Shown: positions 1-12,540 of the stretch, piece by piece
Position numbering within the stretch: position 1 is the first letter of the stretch
How the letters are laid out: every line of letters starts with the position of its first letter
Assembly (NCBI GenBank): GCA_023614405.1
Contig: CM042686.1
Location: 348,882,329-348,946,328, forward strand
Direction of reading: 5' to 3'
Length of the DNA: 64,000 nt
Origin: Avena insularis
Lineage: Eukaryota > Streptophyta > Magnoliopsida > Poales > Poaceae
Made by a program: the position numbers and the translations under genes
Notes under the pieces: generated by a model
Told to the model about the DNA's origin: nothing
What the model saw: only the letters and a program-made list of their open reading frames with translations
Database searches by the model: none

Positions 1-1062
1 AAGCTCAAACGAAGGGGGATCCATAGAGTCTCTCGTATGTGGATAGTGTGAATAATCAAGGAACATGAATCAAGTACTCGGGGTCCTATGGGACACAAGT
101 GAGCTTAAAGAACTAAATAACAGATAATGCTCACTGGTGCCTCTTTCATTAGTTATCCTATTACTACTCAGATTAAGTTGTTTAGGTACCTCGATATCCA
201 TAGACTCGTACAAACCCTACACATGCAATTCTACGACTCACATGACTCAAACAACTCCTGCAGTAATGGTTTATGGGATTGAGGTACAAGCTTCGGTGGG
301 GTTTAAAAGTAAAGGCTATGCAATACTTGCGATTCAATTTAATGCAATCGTGACTCGATGATGCAAGAGTAAAATATAAGCATAGGTACCATATGTATGC
401 AATCATGGGGAATTGCTTGCCTGGCAGTCCTGTTGTAGAATAACAAGGATCTGGGTAATACTCCTGAGGCTCCTGGTATTCTCCTTGTTTAGTGTCTATC
501 CGGATAAAAACCAAACACACAAGGGCCAAAATAAATACATTGCATAAACATACAAAGAACATGCAACAAGCAAACAAGGTATGCCATGATGGAATGATGC
601 ACAATTTACATGGTATAACATAGCATCACATGAGTGAGGTGTAGGAACAAGAAATAATCATTTTTATTAATTATTTGTTCAAGTTTTACTTGCATAAACC
701 TTGTTGTTTTTTAAAATTGATATGATGCGTGTATGATGTGTGGCATGGCAAATATGCAATGCAACTGGGAAATATTAAGCGGAACCAGGTCCTCGAACAA
801 TAATTAATAGGTTCATGTTGTTTAGGTACCCCGCAATTTAAATGTTGTCTTAACAAGGCAAAACTTGGCATCAGTTCGGTACACAAATTTAAATGGGTTC
901 AATATAAGACTAGAAAAGCCCGCAAATGTCCTCCATATTTAATTATGAGGTGAATCGTCAAACTACCCCACAAACCCCAAAGTATGTATGTGACATGAAT
1001 GATTCATATGAAATAATTGTATGTATGGCAATTTATAAAACAGGGCTCGGGAAGGTTCACAC
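1..1062 (-). mobile_element. Fragment of long chromovirus-type LTR (family E)
   Basis: This stretch is colinear with about 58755-59672 of the long LTR of element E. Shared landmarks are the run around GGTGCCTCT at 135 (58860 in E), AATATTAAGCGGAACC near 770, and the block from GGTTCATGTTGTTTAG to GCTCGGGAAGG/GGTCACAC (810-1062 against 59430-59672). The two copies are diverged but alignable by eye over most of the segment. It carries no coding sequence; the small ORFs in it are not conserved between the two copies. The match stops exactly where the Copia LTR begins, so the Copia element inserted into this LTR. The orientation is inferred from E, whose primer site lies on the minus strand. Confidence 0.7.
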
Positions 1063-2696
1063 TGTTGGAGATAGCCCAAGAGGCAATAATAAAATGGTTA
1101 TTATTATATCTTTGTGTTTATGATGAATGTTTACATCCTATGCTATAATTGTATTATTAGGAAACACTAATACTTGTGTGTTTTGTAAACATAAGACAGT
1201 CCCTAGTAAGCCTCTTGTTAAGACTAGCTTGTTGATTAATATATGATCATGGTTGCCTGATCATGGACATTGGATTTTATTAATAACAAGATCATATCAT
1301 TAGGAGAATGATATGATGGACATACACCCACAGGAAGCATAGCATAAGATCAAGTCATTAAGTTCGTTTTGCTACAAGCTTTCAATTCCATAGTAACCTA
1401 ATCCTTCTACCATGAGATTGTGTTAATCACCATCACCGGATGAGTGCTTTGATGACATCAAACGCCGCTTCATAACTCGGTGGTTATAAAGGTGGCATTA
1501 GGTATTCTGAAACTATGTGTTGAGCCGCATGGATCAAGACTAGGATTTGTCCATCTATATTATGGATACATATGCTCTGGGCCCTCTCGGTGGAATGTCA
1601 TCCAATTAGCTTGCAAGCATGTGACTAGGTGACAAGGGATGTCATATCACGGAACGAGTAAAGATTACTTATCAGTAACGAGGTAGAACTAGGTATGGAG
1701 ATACCGATGATCGAATCTCGGATAAGTAGAGTATCGTGTGACAAAGGGAATCGGTGCCGTGTGTAAATGGTTCTATTGATCACGAAGCCATTATGGATCT
1801 CTAGGTCCCGCTATTAGTTATTGATCAGAGAGGAGTCCCGATCATGTCTGCATAGTTCACGAACCGTAGGGTGACACACTTAAGGTTCGATGTTGTTTAG
1901 GTAGATATGGCATATGAGTTGGAGACCGAATGTTGTTCGGCGTCATGGATTGGATCCAGGACATCACGAGAAGATCCAGAATGGTCCGGGGAATAAGATT
2001 CATATAACGCAAGTCGTTTTCTGGGGTTCAGAAAAGTTCTGGGGTTTTTGTTTGGAACTTCTTGAAGGATTCAGAATGTTCCAGAAGGTTCTACGAAGAG
2101 ATAAACATAAATCCCTAGATTATAGGGGATAAAATTTGGGGGAAGGAAACCTCCCCTCCCCTCCCTTGTGCACCGGCCCTAGGAGGTGGGCCTAGGGGTG
2201 GGAACCCTAGGCCGCACCCCCCTACATAAAGATGGGTGGGGGCGCCTCCCTCCTAGCCCCACCACCCAAACTCAAGTCGTCACTCCCTCCTCCTTCCTCC
2301 TGCTGTGTCTTAGGTGAAGCCCTATAGGAATTATCCTCCACCACCACTACCATGCCGTCATGCTGCTGGGATTCCGTGGAGATCTACTACCTCCGCTGCC
2401 CGCTGGAAGAGGAAGACGATCGTCTTCACCGACTCCGTATGTGTGACCGAGTGCGGAAGCGCTGCCGGAACGTGGCGCTGGAAGGATCGCCTACTCGATC
2501 TTGAGATCGGCAAGTGATCGTCTACATCAACCACGAGATCCGATCTCGAACAAGGCTTTGGATCTACAAGGGTTAGCATAGATCTATCTCGTTTCACTTA
2601 TCTCATTGATTAGATCTTGGCTTTTCCATAGATTAGATATTGGTTTTGTCATTCTTGCGGTAGAATTTTTTTGTTTTCCCTGCTACAAACCCTATA
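1063..2696 (+). repeat. 5' LTR of the Copia element
   Basis: The LTR opens with TGTTGGAGATAGCCCAAGAG and a GCAATAATAAAATGGTTATT block typical of the BARE/Maximus group. It ends in CCTATA (expected CCTACA), one base before the primer-binding site. At about 1.63 kb it is close to the 1.6-1.8 kb usual for this group. The GC-rich 3' third (2150-2290, with CCTAGGGG motifs) is where the R/U5 boundary normally lies. No second LTR is present to estimate age. Confidence 0.88.
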
Positions 2697-2697
2697 G

Positions 2698-2709
2698 TGG
2701 TATCAGAGC
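2698..2709 (+). other. Primer-binding site (initiator tRNA-Met)
   Basis: TGGTATCAGAGC lies one base after the LTR end. This is the standard sequence complementary to the 3' end of initiator methionine tRNA used by plant Copia elements to prime minus-strand DNA synthesis. Confidence 0.92.
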
Positions 2710-3906
2710 TATGTCTATGCGTAGATCTATTGCACAAGTAGAACACAGCAGTTTTGTGGGCATTGATGCTTTTGTTGTCGTTTTCTTCACGTGTACTTTG
2801 CATCTTGTGGGATGGTGGGATGAAGCGGCTCGGTCTAACCTTACATGTCATCGCACATGAGACTTGCTCCACACTTGACGTGCAACTTGCATTGCACAAG
2901 TGGATTTGCGGGAGTCTCTCTCCCACCATAGTTAAAATTCAATCTACAATTAGCATCTAACAACACTTGTATCAGCGTTGTGGTTCTTGTTCGTAGTTAA
3001 GATCGGTTCTTATACGAAAGCCCCAAGCCACGTAAAACATGCAAAGAAAACTAGAGGTGTCTAACTTGTTTTTATAGGGGCATGTGATGTGATATGTCCA
3101 CGATGTGATTGTAAATATATTTGTTGTATGTAATGATCCTTATTGCAATATGGCAACCGACAGGAGCCTAATGGTTGTCTTTAATTTTTGTTAAGACATG
3201 CGTGTCTATTCATCATGTAATAGCTTTATTCGAAGTAGTTGTAATAGTTGTTATTAAGTGATGGACAACCATGAAGCGGTGCCACTGACCTTGACGCCAC
3301 GCTGGTGATGATGGAGATCATGTCCGTGCTTTGGAGATGGAGATCAAAGGCATAAGAAGAAAGGCCACATCATGTCACATATTGTGAATTGCATGTGATG
3401 TTAATCCTTTTTGCATCTTGTATTGCTTAGATCGCGACGGTATCATTATAAGATGACCCCTCTCACTAAAATATCAAGTAATAAATTGTTCGTCCTTAGT
3501 AGGCACCATTGCTAAGACTCGTCGTTTCGAAGCATCTCGTGATGATCGGGTGTTATAGATTCTACGTGTGCATACAATAGGTGCAAGCCAGATTTGCACA
3601 TGCAGATACTAAGGTTAATCTTGATGAGCCTAGCATGTACATACATGGTCTTGAAACACGGAATACCGAAAGGTAAGGAATGAGTCATATGAATGATATG
3701 ATGAACATGTTGATTGTTTGCCTTTGAAGCTACATCTTCTCTCGTGAAGATCGGACTTGGTGTAGTGGATTTGGTTTGTGTAATCACTAAGGCAACATGA
3801 GGGATGTTGTTTTGGAGTGGGAGTTCACCTAGTTAATTTAAGAATTAAATTTGGACTCAATTTGTTATAAACTTAGTCTAAACTTTTTGCAAATTTGTTG
3901 TAGATC
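2710..3906 (+). other. Untranslated leader of the Copia element
   Basis: About 1.2 kb between primer site and gag start. BARE-group elements have a long leader of this size with packaging and dimerisation signals. Family-typical phrases are visible (for example GATGGAGATCA at 3309 and GTGATGATCGGGTG near 3540). There is no credible ORF on either strand. Confidence 0.7.
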
Positions 3907-4883
3907 ATGGTGACCCCCTCCATCAACTTTAATGCATTCCTAGAGAAAGAAAAGCTGAAAAACAATGGAAGCAACTTCACGGATTGGTTCCATGGATTGA
4001 GGATTATCCTTAGCGCTGGAAAGTTGAACTATGTGTTCGATGCACCGCTAGGTGACCCACCTAGAGAGGATGCTTCCAATGATGTTAAGAATGTTTTCGT
4101 CACTTGGAAAAATCACTACTCCAAAGTTCAGTGTGCCATCCTATATGGTTTAGAATTGGAGCTTCAGAAGCACTTTGAGCACCACGACCCTTTTGAGATT
4201 ATCAATGAGCTCAAGCTGATTTTTGAGACTTGTGCGGCCATGGAGAGCTATGAGGCCCCTGAGAAGTTCTTTAACGGTAAAATGGAAGAGGGGAGCTCCA
4301 TTAGAGAGCATGTGCTCAAAATGTCTAGGCATGCGAAAAGGTACAAGAATTGGGAATAACGATTCCTAATGCTTTGGGGATTCATCGTGTCCTCCAATAA
4401 CCGCCACCTAGTTACAAGAACTTTGTGATGAACTACAATATGCATTGCATGAACAAGACATTGCCTGAACTCTTCTCCATGTTGAAAACTGCTGAAGTGG
4501 GTATTAAGAAAGAGCACCAAGTGTTGATGGTCAATAAGACCACCAATTTCAAGAAACTGGGCAAGCCTAAGAACAAGGGCAACTTCAAGAAGGACGGCAA
4601 GAAAGCTACCGCACCTACTAAGAACCTCAAGGCTGGGCCTAAGCCTGATACTGAGTGCTTTTACTGCAAGGATGAAGGTCATTGGAAGCGCAACTGCCCC
4701 AAGTACCTAGCAGATCTGAAGAACGGCAACATCAAGAAGACAGGTATATTTGATATACATGTTATTGATGTGTATCTTACTAGTAATCATAGTAGTGCCT
4801 GGGTATTTGATACTGGTTCGGTTGCTCATATTTGTAACTGGAAATAGGAGCTGTGGAATAAACGAAGACTAGCGAGAGACAAG
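3907..4883 (+). pseudogene. Copia gag and start of protease, broken
   Basis: Gag coats the retrotransposon RNA in cytoplasmic virus-like particles. The ATG at 3907 opens a 150-codon frame with the Copia gag core (UBN2-type; DWFHGLRIIL near residue 25, then APLGDPP). A stop at about 4357 and a frameshift put the second half in another frame from about 4425. That half has a CCHC zinc knuckle CFYCKDEGHWKRNC (C-x2-C-x4-H-x4-C, around 4659-4700) followed by the protease active site FDTGS near 4810. A TAG at 4845-4847 ends the frame just after the active site. Gag and pol form a single polyprotein in this family, so the break disables both. Confidence 0.88.
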
Positions 4884-6229
4884 GTGACGATGTGTGTTGG
4901 AAATGGCTCCAAGGTTGATGTCATCATCGTCTGCACGCTCCCTCTTCATCTACCTTCAGGATTAGATTTGAACTTAAATAATTGTTATTTGGTGCCTGCG
5001 TTAAGCATGAACATTATTTCTGGATCTTGTTTATTGCGAGACGGATACTCGTTTAAGTATGAGAATAATGGTTGTTCGATATATATGAGTAATATTTATT
5101 ATGGTAATGCACCTGAGATGAATGGTTTATTCTTATTGAATCTCGATAGTAGTGATACACATGTTCACAACATAGATGCTAAACGAATAAAAATGAATGA
5201 ATATTCTACATACATGTGGCACTGTCGTCTTGGTCACGTTGGAGTGAAGCGCATGAAGAAACTCCATTCCGGTGGACTTCTTGAATCACTTAATTTTGAA
5301 TCACTTGAAAGATGCGAAGCATGTCTAATGGGAAAATGACTAAGACTCCATTCTTTGGGATAACGGACCGGGATATGGACTTATTAGAAATAATACATAC
5401 CGATGTGTGCGGCCCAATGAGCGTAGAATCACGTGGTGGATATTGTTATGTTCTTACTTTCATGAATGACTTGAGTAGATATGGGTATGTATACTTTATG
5501 AAACATAAGTTCGAAACTTTTGAGAAGTTTAAGGAATTTCAAAGTGAAGTAGAAAATCAGCATAACAAGAAGATTAATTTTCTGCATTCTGACCGCGGAG
5601 GTGAATATCTGAGTTACGAGTTTGGCATGCCTTTAAATAAATGCGGAATACTTTCACAGTTGACACCGCCGGGAACACCACAACGTAATAGTGTGTCCGA
5701 ACATCTTAATTAAACTCTCTTAGATATGGTTCGGTCTATGATGTCTCTTACAAATTTACCGTTATTGTTTTGTGGTTATGCATTAGAGATAACCACATTC
5801 ACTTTAAATAGGGCACCATCTAAATCCGTTCAAACAACAACGTATGAATTGTGGTTTGGTAAGAAACCTAAGTTGTCGTTCCTTAAAGTTTGGGGCTGCG
5901 AAGCGTATGTAAAGAAGTTACAACCCGACAAGCTTGAACCCAAATTAGAAAAATGTGTCTTCATAGGATACCCTAAAGAAACGATTGGGCACACCTTCTA
6001 TCATAGATCCGAAGGAAAAGTTTTCGTTGCTAAGAATGGATCCTTTCTTGAGAAGGAGTTTCTCTCGAAAGAAGTGACTGGAAGGAAAGTAGAACTCGAC
6101 GAGGTTGTTGAACCTTCTCTCGAATTTAAGAGTAGCACAGCACCGGAAGATGTTTTTGTGCCGCCTACACCAATAAGAGAGGAATCTAATGATGATGATC
6201 ATGAATCTTTGAACGACGTTGCTTCTGAA
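4884..6229 (+). pseudogene. Copia protease C-terminus and integrase, broken
   Basis: The integrase joins retrotransposon DNA to the chromosome. The frame ending at 5339 (TGA) contains the end of the protease and the GAG-pre-integrase zinc-binding module, with WHCRLGHVGVKRMKKL and a later CEAC pair. The core follows in another frame from 5312: first catalytic Asp in HTDVCGP, second in HSDRGGEY, and the Glu in SVSEHLN. A TAA at 5711-5713 directly follows, where the family normally has NRT. The same frame resumes through 6544 with the C-terminal KLSFLKVWGCEAYV and FIGYP motifs. One frameshift and two stops make it inactive. Confidence 0.88.
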
Positions 6230-7555
6230 CCTCGCAGGCTAACGATGGTTTGTGCCACTCCTGATTGGTATGACCCTATGTTGAATGTCATGTTGGTGGA
6301 CAACATCGACGACCCTCCGACGTACAAGGGAACTATGATGAGCCCAGATTCTGACAAATGGCAAGAAGCCATGAAATCCACAATGGGATCCATGTACGAA
6401 AACCAAGTATGGACTTTGGTGGACTTACCGGATGGCCGCAAGGCGGTCGAGAACAAATGGATCTTTAAAAGAAAAACAGATGCTGATGGTAATGTTGCTG
6501 TCTATAAATCTCGACTTGTCGCGAAAGGGTTCCGACAAATTTAAGGAGTTGACTATGATGAGACTTTCTCACCGGTAGTGAAGCTAAAGTCTGTGAGGAT
6601 TTTGTTAGCAATCGCTGCATATTTCGATTATGAGATTTGGCAGATGGATGTCAAAATGGCGTTCCTTAATGGTGACATTGAGGAAGAGTTGTATATGGTA
6701 CAACCCAAAGGTTTTGTCAATCCTATAGATGCTGACAATGTATGAAAACTTCAGCGCTCCATTTACGGACTGAAACAAGCATCCCGGAGTTGGAATCAAC
6801 GGTTTGATAAGGTGATGAAAAACTTTGGATTTATACAAACTTATGGAGAAGCTTGTATCTACAACAAAGTGAGTGGGAGCTCTGTAGCATTCTGAATACT
6901 ATATGTGGATGACACATTGTTGATTGGGAATGATATAGAACTTCTTGAAAGTGTCAAAGCCTATTTGAATAATAGTTTTTCAATGAAGGATCTTGGCGAA
7001 GCGGCATACATTTTAGGCATCAAGATTTACAGAGATAGATCAAGACGCTTAATAGCACTTTCACAAAGTACATACCTGGACAAGGTTCTAAAGAAGTTTA
7101 GAATGGAAGAAAGCAAAAAAGGGTTCTTACCCATGTTGCTAGGTAAGACCTTGAGTAAGACTCAAAGTCCAGCTACGGTAGAAGATAGAGAGAAGATGAG
7201 AAATATCCCCTATGCCTTATCCATAGATTCTATCATGTATGTCATGCTGTGTACAAGACCGAATATAGCACATGCTGTTAGTTTGACTAGCAGGTATCAA
7301 AGTGATACTGGAATGGAACACTGGACAACGGTCAAAAATATCCTAAACTACCTGAATAGGACTAAGGATATGGATCTTTCTTATGGAGGTGATAAACAGC
7401 TTGTTGTAAACAGTTACACTGATGCTGGTTGGAACACCGATCTGAATGACTCGAAGTCACAGTTAGGATACGTATTTATTTTGAATGGTGCCGCAGTGAG
7501 CTGGAGGAGTGCCAAGAAGAGCGTTGTGACGAAATCTTCAACTGAATCAAAATAA
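6230..7555 (+). pseudogene. Copia reverse transcriptase and truncated RNase H
   Basis: Copia RT starts at about 6355 with WQEAMKSTMGSMYENQVWTL and KWIFKRKTDADG. The frame is constant to 7555 but is interrupted by TAA at 6542, TGA at 6743 and TGA at 6893. Diagnostic motifs are QMDVKMAFLNGDIEEELYM, SIYGLKQASRSWN and the catalytic LYVDDTLLIGND (around 6899-6932). RNase H begins near 7405 with SYTDAGW and reaches TKSSTES (expected STESEY), where similarity stops at about 7550 and the sequence turns AT-rich. The last third of RNase H is missing. It could not have supported reverse transcription in cis. Confidence 0.9.
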
Positions 7556-10500
7556 GATATGTATTTTTATTATGTAGACTTTATTTTTGTAATCATTTTG
7601 GTATATTATATGTATTTTTGTGATTTTCAATTAATAAGATATGATTTTTATAAGTTTTATCACTTTATAAATACTAAATAAATAACAAATACTTAGTTAA
7701 GTATAAAAATGTACAAAATAAATTTATAAATGTATATTTTGTTTTTAAGAATTTTTTGATATATTATACTTATTTTTATGGATTTTAATTAATAGAATAT
7801 ATTTATTTAAAATTTATCCCTAATAGGTTATTTAATAGTAATAATTATTATCTTATTTAAGTTGGAAAATTAAATACGATAATAGGTTTTATTATAGAGT
7901 TTATTTTTCTAAGTATTTTGATATATTATATACATTTTTCTGAACTATAAAATAAAAGATATTAAATTAATAAGATTTAATAATTTTATTAAATTTCTGG
8001 AAATTATTTATATTTGAATTTATACTATTTTAACTATTTACTAAATAGGGAATACATTGTATACCGAGGCTACCTCTACCCACAGCCGCTGATAGATGGA
8101 TCCAGAGCCACCATGACTTTCACGTGGGCATGGACCAAGTCAAAATCAGTTGACGTGGCCAGGGTGACGCAAGCATGACGTCACTATGACGATATCACGG
8201 CCATCACCGCCAGGTCGCGGTTGCCGATGGCGGTCTACAGCGCCTTAGCTAGTGTGGCTTTCTATTCTAGAAAGAGGAGATCACGAGGAGTCCCATTGTG
8301 GTCACGCCGCGCAGAAATGGTTACCGGAGCCTTAGCTCCAAGGAGCTTCTACGGTGGAGGACGACAACGCACGACGCAACGATGATGCAGCGCACAGTAA
8401 ATGAATCAAGGTGTTCCATTGGGTCTAGAGACTCACCAGGAAACTTGTAGAGGCGATGATGAGGAGAGGTGATCTCGGAATCGCTGGTGATCGCCGGTGA
8501 CTGGTGGCGGAGGTGATGTTTCAATTGGCTCGACTAGGGACTCTCCAGCTTCCATGGCCTAGCTAGGGAGAACGAGAAGAGTACGACAAGCACGAGGGTG
8601 CCCTTCGTTGGACCTAGGGTGGTCAGAGACGGCGAGGACAGTGAGCTTCGGCGAGCTAGGTTTCGGCCCCTCACGGCATAGAGAGGAAGAGAGAGAGGAA
8701 TTGAGGATGAGGATGAACAGGGCGTCGCGGTGGCCTTCTTATCCCCTTCAGGCATCGGTTGCGAGTATCACGGCGCACGGCTGACATCGACGATGGCATC
8801 AGGCGGCGGCGAGGTGCTCGAGCGAGCCGCTTGTGATGCACGGGAAGACGACGACACGGACATTTGCAAAAAAACCTGGATTGATTTACTTCTCAACCCG
8901 CGGTCCCTGACGATGCCCCGCTTGTCAGTCACAGAGGGGAACTAGTTTGGCTGGTGTTGGGCCGTACCTAAGTGAGCGGAACTTTGCTACTGCTGCTCGC
9001 AATGCTAGGTTAGGCGATGGGGTGTTGGCCAATTCTACTGGTTGTTTCCTTTTCTTTTACCATTTTGGTTTTCCGTTTTTAAAATTCATTTTGAATTCAA
9101 ATGTCAACACCTTTAAACACTCAAACTATTGCACACCAATTCGAACCTTTCAGAGGTCGTGATATTGATTAGTTGACCTAATCTTGTTGGGGCATTTCAA
9201 TATCCACTGTTATATAGGAAATTATTTATTAACCAAAGTAACTAAGGATTAAGGTTTTAGAGATTTATTCCTTGTGGGGAAAATGATTTCCATTTTTTCA
9301 TGATACTGGTTATGGTAACTATTTAAGATGGTTACTGATGTATACAAAACTCTTTTCATACTTAGCCTCACAGAAGAATTAAGGTATAACCTTATAATGA
9401 GTTAAATCTTAGGGTTCATAAAATGGTGGTTTTAATTTCATGGTTCTCAAGGTTTGGTTATTTCTTCTTATCCAATTCCATTATAATTTATTCACGACCA
9501 TCCTACTTACTTTCAAAGTAGGCATGGATAACTTCTTGAACTAGTTGTTCATTACATTCTTAAGTGTGGTTAATGTTTTGATAGAAGTGTATTATATAAT
9601 GGTGTACAACCATTATCATTCATGTGGCACAAATGATCTCAATGCCCAGCAACATTTATTTAGGGTTTCTAATACCACACTTACTATGGATCCTAGAGGA
9701 TACACTACCCTCAAGTTTATTGGTGAATGTTGCTAGGGATCAAGGTTCAAGGATTGCTCCTAACTTTATAATCTTGAATGTTATATCAACTTAGAGTGAG
9801 CTACAAAGATTATTTCTTAATGTGGACTTGATGGTTCATGGGTCTAGGTTTCTATTACGGTTTAAGACAATAAGGTGCAAAAGGCTTCCATCCATAAACA
9901 CTCATCTAGTTATCTAATTATCTCTTAGAAGATTTATTTGTCCAAGAGATATTGTTCAAAGGTTACCTAGGAATAGGAAATGGTTCCACTATAAATTTGA
10001 TTTTAAGGTTTTGAACAAAGAGGTAGACATGGGTATTGTCATGGTTTGATATGATCTTGGTTAAGGCTTCTAAAGAATCCTTACCTTAATACCCACTAAG
10101 CTTATCTTTAAATAAAGAACTCCTTTCCTAAATATACTCTATATCTCTCTCTTATCTTATTCACAAAGATCACATCTTCCTGAATAAGTCAATCATCTGA
10201 CTCCACCATATCCATCATCATATGATGACATGGTCATGCCACTTCAACAATACTCATTCTCCATTCTTATCCTAGTATGTATATAACTTCCATTGCTAAA
10301 CTATCCTTGATGAATCCATCAATGTAGCTACTTCTAACTCCATCCATTAATTCCTTTACACCCATCTTGCAACTACTTCTAACGCTTGCAAGATTATAGT
10401 TCTCTCTAGATCACATGTGATATCAATCCTCTAGAATAGGTATGGTACTACTCTCTATAATACAAGTTGTTCTTGTATTAACTTGGTTAAACTACTATGC

Positions 10501-11702
10501 CTCCAACTACTCCATCCAACTCATATTATATACTTCATCAAACTCTAGCTTGACTTCTCATAATCAATCTAGATGATTCAGCTTACTAAGGTTTTGCCTA
10601 ATTTGGTATACTCACAACTCTTCTTCATCAGCTAGTCATCTATTCTCAAATGACTTGAGAATAATGACCGACATCCTTTGATCAAGCAAACCTTAGGCTC
10701 CTAATTGTCTGATCAAGATCTATTAAGACTAAGCAGTAGACTTGTACTAGTCTCTCTATAGGATTATCTTGTTAAGGAAGCTTACTCCATATTTATAACT
10801 ACTTGGCTTAACAATATTATCATTGGATACCCTAATACTACTAGCTTTCTCATATCTTAACTCTTAGGCTTAGACACTTCTTCTAGTTAACTCATGAGTG
10901 AGTTATCTCCTCCAACATCAGATGGTTTGATCTCCACTAAGGATCACATTCCATTGATGATGGAACACTCCACCATATCTAGTTCTTCCTTCTTATTAAT
11001 TCACTTTGGGTATTTGGAAGGTCAATATAATATGTCAAAGTTAAGACTCAATAAGTGCTAGGTCAAGAATTGATCACTCAACATTGATAATCAATGGACA
11101 CTAGGACTTGGTTAAGTAGGAATGTCATCTAGTAATATAACAACAAAGATATGTGGTGAATGGTCTTGGCTTGACTTCCTTTTCTACTCGTATTTGTGAT
11201 AAGAGTTAATATTTAAGAACTACCATGATACCATGGTAGGAATAACTATGGCAAGCAAGAGTATCAAAATTTAATTATAGTGTTTCTTTACTTAAGTTAT
11301 ATACTTAACTTGGTCTTCAGGATTTGTGGTAGATAATACCTTGATATCAGTTTTGGAGTATTAAGTATTCATCCTTGAGTTGTTGTATGGAATACCATGT
11401 AATGATCTCTAGAAGATCTAGTACTCCTTATTAAGTAGTGTGCTGTGACTTAGTTTTATTAAATTTGATCTACCCTTAGATCAAATTATATTACCCAAAG
11501 GTAAGGTTTTAGCAAAGGTCATATTCAAACTTATCGCAATAAACTTGATGATCTACTTCAGTTCCACCAAGTTAAGAGAAGCTTCAATCACTTTGACAAG
11601 TTTTATTTAAAAGCGCGAAAATTATCCAGATTTTTTATGCATGAATGCAATGCACACACATGAGCTCAGCTTATTTCTAAGCTCTAATGCTGGAATGTTA
11701 CA
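7551..11702 (-). mobile_element. Fragment of a long TGTAACATT-type LTR
   Basis: No coding sequence. Read on the minus strand the segment starts TGTAACATTCCAGC at 11702, the same first 12 bases as the solo LTR at 27758. Then come about 2.5 kb of AT-rich DNA, a GC-rich block (about 9000-8060) with a TATA-like GGATAAGAAGGCC near 8735 and a CT-rich stretch after it, and a very AT-rich tail (8050-7551). This AT/GC/AT composition matches the other long LTRs in the window. The far end is lost at the Copia junction. Homology to a named family is not shown, so the LTR call rests on terminus and composition only. Confidence 0.5.
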
Positions 11703-12540
11703 TGCACTTCTCATGGTTGAGGCGCAGGTTCACCTTTCGAAAGTAATCGAAGGTTTCCTCCAGGTCTTCAATCAGGGTGGCTTTGTCGTTAGACTTAACC
11801 ACGGTGTCGATGATGTATGCCTCCATGTTGCGCCCCCTAGGGGACCAAGAGGATACGCATGTCCCTCTATAAGGTGGCCCCAATGTTCTTGAGACCAAAG
11901 GGCATGCAGGTATAGCAGTAGCACCCCACCGGGGTTATGCACGCTGTATTTTCTTCATCCTCGGTGGCCATTTGGATTTGATGGTAGCCTGAGAATGCGT
12001 CAAGGAAATAGAGCAGGTCACACCCAGCGGTGGAGTCCACTACCTAGTCGATCCGTGGGAGTGGAAAAGGATCTTTCAGGCAAGCCCGGTTCAGGTTGGT
12101 TAAGTCGATACACAACCTCATATTTAGATTTGGCTTAGGCGCCACAACAGGATTGGCCATCCAAGTAGGATGGAGGACCTCCCGTACGGTACCGGCCCTC
12201 ACTAGCTTGCGCATTTCCTCTATGATGAAGTCCTGGCGATCTTGAGCCTGGCGCCTAACCTTCTGCCGGACAGGTCAGGCCCTAGGGCACACCGCCAGGT
12301 GATGCTCGATGACCTCCCTCGGAACTCCAGGGATATCTGAGGCATCCTAGGCAAAGACATCGGTGTTTTCCCACAGGAAAGGGACGAGCCCAGCCTCCTG
12401 CTAGCGAGATAACCGGTTCTCGGTGGTAATGAAGTGAGTCAGGTCATCACCCAACAACACTTTCTTGGTAAGTTGAGGCTAGACCTTGCACCTCTGCTTC
12501 CTAGGGGAGGTGGCCATGTAGGTGGCCTTTTTCCCAGGCC
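11703..12540 (-). pseudogene. Gypsy A pre-RT linker and partial reverse transcriptase
   Basis: On the minus strand the sequence reads through KKVLLGDDLTHFITTENRLS, then DIPGVPREVIEHHLAVCP (the linker before plant Gypsy RT), then RT: EEMRKLVRAGTVREVLHP, MRLCIDLTNLNRACLKDPF, LDAFSGYHQIQM and MPFGLKN. The catalytic region is seen as AYIIDTVVKSN (YIDD replaced by YIID) near 11815-11790. The reading ends in LRLNHEKCM, exactly where the inserted LTR terminus starts. Several in-frame stops occur (for example after LPRID and after ATL). The Asp-to-Ile change in YxDD plus the truncation make it non-functional. Confidence 0.85.

Larger units (their letters stand above)
1063..7550 (+). mobile_element. 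Copia (BARE/Maximus-like) retrotransposon, 3' end missing
   Basis: A Ty1/copia element with the order LTR, primer site, leader, gag, protease, integrase, reverse transcriptase, RNase H. The integrase-before-RT order is diagnostic of Copia. The LTR start and internal protein motifs resemble the BARE/Maximus/Angela group of Triticeae elements. The element breaks inside RNase H at about 7550, and the rest of pol, the polypurine tract and the 3' LTR are absent. Coding is destroyed by at least two frameshifts and six in-frame stops. The left flank ends in CACAC, the likely target-site copy, but the right flank is lost and cannot confirm it. Confidence 0.93.

Noticed and set aside
182..604. 140-codon minus-strand ORF near the left edge
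   Set aside because: It lies in a fragment of the element E-type LTR, and the corresponding part of the other copy is not open.
8321..9162. Several ORFs of 67-73 codons in GC-rich DNA
   Set aside because: They fall in the GC-rich block of an LTR fragment, overlap on both strands and show no recognisable domain.
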